In this document: in pieces, positions 56,350 to 64,000 of the stretch
Layout: each line of letters starts with the position of its first letter
Position numbering within the stretch: position 1 is the stretch's first letter
NCBI GenBank assembly: GCA_020205615.1
Contig: CM035153.1
Span: 82,039,853 to 82,103,852, forward strand
Reading direction: 5' to 3'
Source of the DNA: Panax quinquefolius
Lineage: Eukaryota > Streptophyta > Magnoliopsida > Apiales > Araliaceae
Length of the DNA stretch: 64,000 nt
Made by a program: the position numbers and the translations under genes
Notes under the pieces: generated by a model
Seen by the model: only the letters and a program-made list of their open reading frames with translations
What the model was told of the DNA's origin: nothing
Database searches by the model: none

Positions 56350-58223
56350 TGAAAGTAGTATGCACACAAGCCAATCATGTTTGATGATAAAGCATATACT
56401 TTGTAACAATCTTATTCATTTATTAATAAAAAGTATTAATTTATTAAAGGCTTTTAATTATCTACATGATGCTGTTTTATAATATGTGATAAACCCATAG
56501 TTTTAAGCAATGCTTTTAGAATAATGATGATGATCATTCTAATGAGATCTAAATTCTTAGAAAGCTTAAAACTAAAATAGTTCCCAATCATTGGATTACT
56601 AAATTGGGGATTAGTGAATCCGGATAGATTGGTACATACGTTGTTTGCTCATTGGATGAGGATGATTGATCTCATGATCATTTGTGTGGAGACACTAAAG
56701 CAAGTATGTAGGTGCTTATTAGAGAATAAGTTCATTTGAGCGTTGGCTCGCTAAGGAATACCTAATGGAGTTTTATTTGCTGTCAATAGGAATTCTGTAG
56801 TGATAGTAGTACAAGTAATCCTTGGACTTGAGATCATCATAGTATCTTGTGTATGATGAGTTATACTTTGACTTATTCCTTAAGACCCTTAGGGTATATC
56901 AAAGGGTATGCTTGGGTATAATAAGTTGTACATGGAGATAATGTATGATCAATAAAGAATCTACCACTTCTAATAAAAGAAGAGAATGTCCTATGTGATT
57001 CGATAAATGACAACCCAAGAGTCCTTGGCGAAAGGCGTAATGAAATTAGAAAGGAGTTTCTAATTTGCATTATTTGGAGTTGTGCATTTAAGAGTCGAAA
57101 TACATATAATTAAATAAAATAAGACTTGACAGAATTCCATGTCTTATATTTAATTGGGACATTGTATGGTGGAAGGATTGAATTGTACGGTAACTATTTA
57201 CTCAAAGGTTCTTTTATGATTAATGTTGAAATCTATATTATCTGGAAAGTCGTTGATCGCTAGGGAGGCTTATCCCTATTGTAGAATAAATATTATTTAA
57301 ATAAATTAATTGTTTAATTTATTTATTTAAATAAGATTAGAATTGTTCTAATTGATTTATTCACAACCGGTTTAATATGGAGAACCTAAAGGGTCACACC
57401 ATAAAAGGAAGAATAATTATTTAAGAAGTTAATGGCATAATCGTAATAATATGTTAAGTATATTTAATTTAATCTATGGTGATAGAATAAATTAAATAGA
57501 TTAATATTATTATTTAATATTTTAGAAATATTAAATATAAATTAATAAGAGGAGTCTTATTAATATTATTACAATTATTATTATTTTAATTTCTAAAAGA
57601 GTTTAGGAATTAATTTAATATAAGTACTCTCATTTATTCCTAATTGGATTAGGAAGGAAAATTAGTTAAAGGAGTTTAATTAATTATCCCTAATAAGATT
57701 AGGAAGCTTAATTAATTAAAAGAATTAATTAATTAAAACCCAATTCCTTAATTGTTAAGGTGGGTTGCCCATATCTATAAATAAGAGGAGTCTTATTATG
57801 GGTGGTATGGGTTGTTGATTTTTTAACATACGTAATAATTCCAATTGTTGGGAGAGTACCCTTTTTCTATAGAGATAGGAAAAACTAGGGTTTGAGCCAT
57901 AAACACCCATCTTCTTGAATTTTCTTCTTCCTTGGTGGATCACCTCTAGAGGCCAAACGCTTGGGTGGCTAACGTTGATCAAAGGAAGGAACCAAACCCG
58001 GTGGATTCAAGTTGAACGCGAAAAAGATTGGAGGTGAACTTGTACCTGAGGAAGCTCGGATCTTCAAGGGTATGTTTGTTCTTCATATCTTTTCGTTTAA
58101 TTAATAATTGTGCATAAAGGATGATCCGGGTTTATGGTTTGTAAATTTTTAAACTCTGATTTTTACACGCTTCCGCTTAATTTGTGCAATTTGATTGCGC
58201 CCATGAATATTACAAACCTAACA
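56350..58223 (+). repeat. E7 5' LTR
   Basis: Starts TGAAAGTAGTATGCACAC, ends ACAAACCTAACA. TATA box at 57775-57783, followed by the AATAAGA-GGAG-TCTTATT hairpin. Confidence 0.92.
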
Positions 58224-58224
58224 G

Positions 58225-58237
58225 TGGCATCAGAGCC
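58225..58237 (+). other. Primer-binding site of E7
   Basis: TGGCATCAGAGCC, one base after the LTR end. It is one base off the usual Met-tRNA complement TGGTATCAGAGCC. Confidence 0.85.
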
Positions 58238-58485
58238 AAACCTTTATGCGAATTATTAATTATTTTAATTTAATATTATATTGATATGTGTTTAGAACAA
58301 TTTAATTGGGCATATTTTTTATTGTATAAAATTTAATAAAAAAAAAAAAAAAAAATGCCGAAAATTTTCCTGCCGGATCACTGTAGCCCACGTGCTTCCT
58401 AATAAAAAAAAAAAAAAAGCTCATAATCTATTCGGCAGCTGTGAAATTTTTTTTTTTTTTAGAAGGAAGCAACAGGAAGCACGTG

Positions 58486-58526
<41 letters not shown>

Positions 58527-60659
58527 TAGCAAACTTACAAAACCGGCAGACCACGTGGGATAATATGTTACATAAACTGAATGCCTTTGGAAATTAAGAA
58601 GCACGGAAATCGAGAAAGTAATGCTATGTTACCATATATATATATATATTCAATATATATATACCGTAATTATATATATATATAATAGTTATATATATAT
58701 ATTCTACGTAATTATATATATATATAATAATTATATATATATTTTTAATTATTTTATTATTAAAATAAAAGTTTATTTTAATCTTAAAATAAAAAATGTT
58801 TATTTTAATTTTAAAATTAGAATTTCATGCTAACTAATTAGAGTTGGAATTGGATTCCATGATAACTAATTGGAGTTGAAATTGATCTTTCCTTAAATAA
58901 AGGAGTTTATTTATATATGAAATAGGATTTCATATTATTCAAAATAAAAGAGTTTATTTGTGAATAGGAAAGAGAATCCGTGTTTCCTTAAATAAAGGAG
59001 TTTATTTAGATATGAAATAGGATTTCATATTATTCAATATAAAAGAGTTTATTTGTGAATAGGAAATATAATCCGTGTTTCCTTTAATATTTTTTTTTTA
59101 CATGGAATTGGATTCCATAATTAATTAAAATAAAAGAGTTTATTTTAATTAGAGATTTTTTTATTACATAGAATTGGATTCCATAATTAATTAAAATAAA
59201 GGAGTTTATTTTGATTAAAATTTTGATTAAAATAAAATAGTTTATTTTATTCAAAATTAGATAAATTAAAATAAAATAGTTTTATTTTGATTTAAATTTG
59301 GATTAAAATAAAGGAGTTTATTTTAATTCAAAATGAGATTTTATACTAACTAAATTTGCCCATTAAATGATATCAATATATATATTAAATGTTTATTATT
59401 CATGAGATGAATGTTATTTATTGATGCATATGATGATGTGTATGATAATAAATGGGATTGATTATGGACTATTGACCAAATGTGATTGGATTTTATTTTA
59501 GTTGGATGCATGAATGTATGGGTTTTATTAAATGGGGTCTGCTGCGCTCTCGCCTTTCTCTAAGTTTTCTTAATGTAAATTCTATCTCCTCCTATGTACT
59601 TCCCTCGATTTGTTGATCAAGGTTTCTATTTATTTTAAATAGTTTTGTAATAGGAATAGTTAGAATTAATTTTGAAGAATTAGAGATCAAGGACAAGAAG
59701 CGCTTGAAGACCCGGGTTGTAATGGAGCCGGGTTTTAAATGTAATAGTTATATTTAAATATTATTTCTTGCACCCCTGGGTTTGACCTTTTGTTCACTTG
59801 GTGGCTCTAGTGAACCAAACTAGAATAAAAGTCCATAATCAATCCGGGTAGAATATAGTATTCTATATGTGCATGCATTATACTATATATATTATATATT
59901 ATGCAAACATGCTTCGCATGTTCATTAATAAGACGCGTATTTTATATATATATATGTAAATGCGCTAAAACAAGATGAGACAAATTAATAACAAACCCCT
60001 CAATTTTTATATTAAGTCCTAAGCGTTCAAAGATATTTGGAATATCGAGCGTCGCCTTTCTAGCATGATAAAATTAATAGAGTATTAAATATTTAATATG
60101 AGTTTGTTGTGTCACCACAAGGCAAGTATTAAGTATTTAAGATGTTAATTTATCACATTTGATGCTTATAAAGAAAATTGAACAATATTGTTTTGTTGTG
60201 TCACCACAAGGGATGATATTTTCTTTTTTGAATATATGGAGTGCTAGGTCGGACTTAACTTGGATAATTTTGATTCGGATGTGCCACCACTTGATCAAAA
60301 TAATCTAAGAGGCAAAATACAAGGAGTTGCATAGTTGATGTAATTGACAAAAGTTGTCTACCTATTTATTTATATATAGTTTGTTGTGTCACCACAAGGC
60401 TATATACATTTGAAATGGGATCCTTATTCTCACTAGCAAATCTTTAATTAGATTTTGCTTAACTATATAAATGAGGGTAATATAGTTTGAAGAAAATAGT
60501 GGGAGATACCAATTTAAAACAAGACCTAAATTATTTTGGTAATTAATAAAAGAATGTATGTTAAAATGTTGTTAATTACAAATTCATTTACGAAATTTTA
60601 CAATGTCTAAAATTACTATCATTTGCGAAGCATATTAGATGCTAAATTAACTGAATAGG
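58238..60659 (+). other. E7 leader: A-tracts, (TA)n, hairpin array, repeated 19-mer; no gene
   Basis: A runs (58339-58355, 58403-58418, 58491-58524), (TA)n zone (58636-58745), hairpin array (58757-59330) and the 19-mer at 60104-60122, 60193-60211 and 60381-60399. No plausible ORF. Confidence 0.8.
58757..59330 (+). repeat. Array of hairpins AAATAAA-loop-TTTATTT in E7 leader
   Basis: About ten copies. GGAG loops occur in at least four (near 58904, 58998, 59202, 59313); others have AGAG, ATAG or AG. Confidence 0.8.
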
Positions 60660-61435
60660 ATTAAATGGATTGGTTAAGGAATTTGAGAATAGTTCTCATA
60701 GTGAAAAGCTATCTTATGTCATTATACGCCTATCCTCGCAATGGTTGCGACAATGCCTCGAGGAAGAGATTGCTACTTTTAGAAAGTGGCAAAATGATGC
60801 ACAGATTGGCTCGATACATCATGCTCGCATCCATGAGTAACGAGCTTCAAATCGGCATGAAACTATGGATGCTCTTACTATATTCCTGCACATCAAGTAG
60901 TTGATGGCGATGAAAGTAGGACTGATAGATATCAGATATCTAAGGAGCTCTTCTGATCTAGAATGGCCAATGGCACTATAGTACAGACAAAAAGTTCTTA
61001 ACATAATCAATTTGATTGATCAATTAGGACAACTGGTTTTGTCATGGATGGAGAGTTGAGCCAAGATTTGATCTTGCACTCACTCCCGGACTCCTTTCAC
61101 AATTGTTGTGAATTTTTCATATAAACAAGCTAGATATCGCCTTTTGATTGATTTGCTTAACATGTTGAAAAATGATGAGAGTCACTTTCCAACCAAGAAA
61201 GACCATGTCTTACTGGTAGGGGCCAAAGGATCTTCTGAAAAAGAAGAACGATTCAAAGAAGGTAAACAGAAAGGCGTAAACAAAGGATAATAAGAACAAA
61301 ACTGATATGGATGGCAAAGGTGTTTGCTTCCACTACAATAAGCCAGACATTTGGAAAGAAACCGCAAGAAGCATCTTGCGAGGCTAACCAAAGAAGCTTA
61401 GTGAAGTTTCGGTTCAATACGCTTTTGTTCATGAT
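60660..61435 (+). pseudogene. E7 gag remnant (copia)
   Basis: Pieces in several frames: IMLASMSNELQIGMK (60815-60860), LSQDLILHSLPDSFHNCCEF (61050-61115), LNMLKNDESHFPTKKDHVLL (61155-61215), VGAKGSSEKEERFKEGKQKG (61215-61280). A knuckle remnant (VCFHYNKPDIWKET; Cys-to-Tyr) follows near 61322. It corresponds to copia gag; stops and frameshifts prevent expression. Confidence 0.75.
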
Positions 61436-61444
61436 TGAAATAAA

Positions 61445-63565
61445 TTTTTCTTTAAGTCAAGGTTGTACTTGGGTATTGGATACCGACTTTGGTTATCATA
61501 AATATAGATTTATGAAGGGACCAAGCAGAAGTAGAAAGTTAAAAAGGATAAGTAATCCTATGTGTGGGAAATGAAGCAAAGGTTGCTGTACATTAGCCAT
61601 AGAAACTTATAGTTTAGCAATGCCTCACGAGAAAATCTATTAAGTCAATAAGTTGTTATTGTATTCCGGTTCTTGTTAAAATATTATTTCCATTTTATTG
61701 TTGGACAATTAAATTTTGGTATTATAATTAAGAACAATTGTTGTTCTATTTATAATAATAATGTTTTGTATAGAACCCAAATATTACTTAATGGATTTTG
61801 TATATACTTTACTTGAAAATAATTTTGCATATTGAACAAATTAGTATAAGAAAAGGAGATGATCATTCAACGAGTTGAATGTATGTATTTGCTAAAATAC
61901 AAGTGTGAATTATTTGAAAGGTTCAAAGAATTCAAAAGTGAAACAAATTGACAAAGTATTAGGATTCTTTGATCGGATCAAGGAAGGAATACTTGTGCAA
62001 TAAGTTTCTAGATCATCTCAAATGGTTTTCTCATAATGGACACCTCCTAATACATAATAATTGATTGATGTATCTGAAAGGAAAAATCGTACCTTGTTGG
62101 ACATGGTGCCGTCCATAATGATTTTACCGACATTTCAGTATCCCTCTAGGGTCATGTCCTAGAAATGGCTGCATATTTACGAAAAGGTAACCTCAAAATC
62201 CAGCCCCAAGACTCCATAAAAGTTATGGACAGGGAGGATTCCTAATCTTAAGTATGTTAAGATAAGGGGTTGTCCAACTTATGTGAAAAGGTTTCGAAAG
62301 GATAAGCTTGGGACAAAATTTGACAAGTGTCGATTTGTGGGACATCCTAAAGTAAGTTTAGGGTATATGTTCTATAATTCTACTTAGCAAAAGGTGTTTG
62401 TTACGAAACACGCTGCTTTCTAAGATAAAGGTGTTTATCATTGAAAGGGCTGGTGGGAGAATAATAGATCTTGAAGAGTTCAAGAACCACAAAACACTAT
62501 AAGTCAAATAAGAGGAACCTATAGATAGACCTATTGTACCACAACCGAATCATAAATCTGGAATAGTACCGAAGATACCTAGGAGGTATGGATTCATCAT
62601 GGATGATGATGATGAGGCACGATCATAGAAGATGATGATCTAGAGTTACATACGATGAGGTAAGAGTTCTAGTGTGTACAAAAGGGTCGATTGGAGCATC
62701 GTGACATTCCTAGTACTATATATTGATATACTACTACGATAAGGAATGACATACTAATGCTACAATCAAGAAAGATAAAATTGTCTAAACATTCCTCCAT
62801 GAATGATTTGGAAGAGTATCTTAATTGGGGATATAAATCTATATAGATAGATTCAAGAGGATGCTCGACTTAACCCAAGGAACGATATTCATTTGATGCT
62901 AAAGTCGCTTAGCATGGCAAACTCCAAGATATGTCTCATGTTGATGAGCCATGGAGTGTATCTCTTAATAGTCCCCATAGACTCCAAAGAAGAGAGATCG
63001 CATGAGTGACAATCATGTATGCAATGAAATATACGAGACCTGATGTTGATCGGTCATATTCGGAGAAGATCACCGTAAGACGGTGAAAAACATCTTAAAG
63101 TTCTTAACCCACTAAGGATGTGAGCAAACATGGTGGGTCCGAATTAAAACTAGAGGGCTTTACGGACTCAAGTTTTTGCAGACGCACTAAAGACGACCAA
63201 AAATCCACTTTAAGGTAAAGTGTTACCTTGAGCGATTAGTGCGATGAATTGAAAGGTTCCAAACAGCAAAGAGTTGCTGGTTTAGTGATAAAGACAAAGT
63301 ATATAGCTATAAATGAAGCTGCAAGTTGATTGTTTGGATTGAAAGTTCATTACAGAACTAAGAATAGTTCCTAAATCTCATATTGGATCTAAACATGTGT
63401 TGTGGCACTTTCATTTGATTATTAGAATCATTGAAAGATGGGAAATCACTATAGAGATAGTGGACTCTCAAGAACAACATTACATATCCATTAACTAAAG
63501 CTTATCCAACAGCAGGATAATCGTCACTTAGAGAAGAAGAGTATGAGATACCATGACGATTGGCT
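61445..63565 (+). pseudogene. E7 pol remnant
   Basis: Protease TWVLDTDFGYHKYRF with the same DTD change as E6. The integrase has an internal deletion, then VSERKNRTLLDMV (about 62065-62110), LWTGRIPNLKYVKI and CRFVGHPKVSLGYMFYN. RT begins only at VYKRV after the same junction as in E6 (62653-62670). RNase H pieces and the end of pol follow. Several segments are in different frames from their neighbours. Confidence 0.82.
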
Positions 63566-63572
63566 TTAGTGC

Positions 63573-63583
63573 AAGTGGGAGAT
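63573..63583 (+). other. Polypurine tract of E7
   Basis: AAGTGGGAGAT directly before the 3' LTR. Confidence 0.7.
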
Positions 63584-64000
63584 TGAAAGTAGTATGCACA
63601 CAAGCCAATCATGTTTGATGATAAAGCATATACTTTGTAACAATCTTATTCATTTATTAATAAAAAAGTATTAATTTATTAAAGGCTTTTAATTATCTAC
63701 ATGATGCTGTTTTATAATATGTGATAAACCCATAGTTTTAAGCAATGCTTTTAGAATAATGATGATGATCATTCTAATGAGATCTAAATTCTTAGAAAGC
63801 TTAAAACTAAAATAGTTCCCAATCATTGGATTACTAAATTGGGGATTAGTGAATCCGGATAGATTGGTACATACGTTGCTTGCTCATTGGATGAGGATGA
63901 TTGATCTCATGATCATTTGTGTGGAGACACTAAAGCAAGTATGTAGGTGCTTATTAGAGAATAAGTTCATTTGAGCGTGGCTCGCTAAGGAATACCTAAT
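63584..64000 (+). repeat. E7 3' LTR, first 417 bases
   Basis: TGAAAGTAGTATGCACAC onward, matching 56350 onward; the window ends inside it. Confidence 0.95.

Larger units (their letters stand above)
32764..64000 (+). mobile_element. E5: Ty1/copia element, split by E4 and E7, 3' end outside window
   Basis: Short 5' LTR (32764-33022), leader with tandem repeats, gag (33763-34782), protease-integrase (34872-35946), then E4 (35947-54021), then integrase end, linker, RT and RNase H (54027-56349), then E7 (56350 onward). The order gag-PR-IN-RT-RH is that of Ty1/copia. Removing E4 and one CATCA restores the integrase frame exactly. The 3' LTR is beyond 64000. Confidence 0.88.
56350..64000 (+). mobile_element. 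E7: defective Ty1/copia element, sister of E6, 3' LTR incomplete
   Basis: 5' LTR 56350-58223, interior 58224-63583, 3' LTR from 63584 to beyond the window. Inserted in E5 RNase H after CAAGG; the second copy of that duplication is outside. Sequence matches E6 along the whole interior, with the same deletions in integrase and RT. Confidence 0.92.

Overview
The window is a block of nested LTR retrotransposons from a large, AT-rich flowering-plant genome. The plant origin is inferred from the element families (Ty3/gypsy Tekay-like chromoviruses, an Ogre/Tat-like gypsy element, several Ty1/copia elements), from the primer-binding sites matching plant initiator Met-tRNA, and from CTATAAATAG-type TATA boxes in the LTRs. 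I see no host gene, tRNA, rRNA or CRISPR. Every long reading frame belongs to a retroelement and nearly all are broken. The species cannot be named from the sequence. Element names E0 to E8 are mine.

Left nest (1-21529). E2, a plus-strand Tekay-like element, has a truncated 5' LTR (12979-13201), an extra zinc-knuckle ORF, gag, a small protease-side remnant, and a 3' LTR (19135-21529); most of pol is deleted. A reverse-oriented solo LTR (15567-18773) sits in its gag/protease junction. E1, a minus-strand Tekay-like element (1-12978), is inserted in the 5' LTR of E2. Only its 5' LTR (9591-12978) and internal region are in the window; its 3' LTR lies beyond position 1. The extra ORF of E1 upstream of gag is split by solo LTR E0 (5401-9315, duplication ACTGC).

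Middle (21530-32763). E3 (21912-26782) is a 5'-truncated Tekay-like element with decayed RT-RNase H-integrase-chromodomain and a 3' LTR. It abuts, and may sit inside, the LTR of an Ogre/Tat-like element (26783-31532) that has a PBS and a decayed gag. That gag is cut at 31533 by a reverse-oriented gypsy LTR (E8).

Right nest (32764-64000). E8 is interrupted by copia element E5 (short LTR, gag, protease, integrase, RT, RNase H). E5 is split twice. At 35947-54021 it carries E4, a gypsy-derived element with two LTRs of about 4.2 kb around only 337 bp (duplication CATCA). At 56350 it carries copia element E7. The second LTR of E4 holds E6 (43575-52896, duplication GGTAT), a copia element closely related to E7. 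E6 and E7 share the same internal deletions and a broken protease motif, so both look like copies of an already defective master moved by proteins supplied in trans.

Most notable: an extra ORF upstream of gag in two Tekay-like elements with acceptor-like sequences before each start; a 58/72-bp repeat block shared between the copia E5 leader and the gypsy E4 LTR; arrays of short hairpins with purine (often GGAG) loops in the E6/E7 leaders; and a coding-like segment inside the E4 LTRs that is absent from related LTRs.
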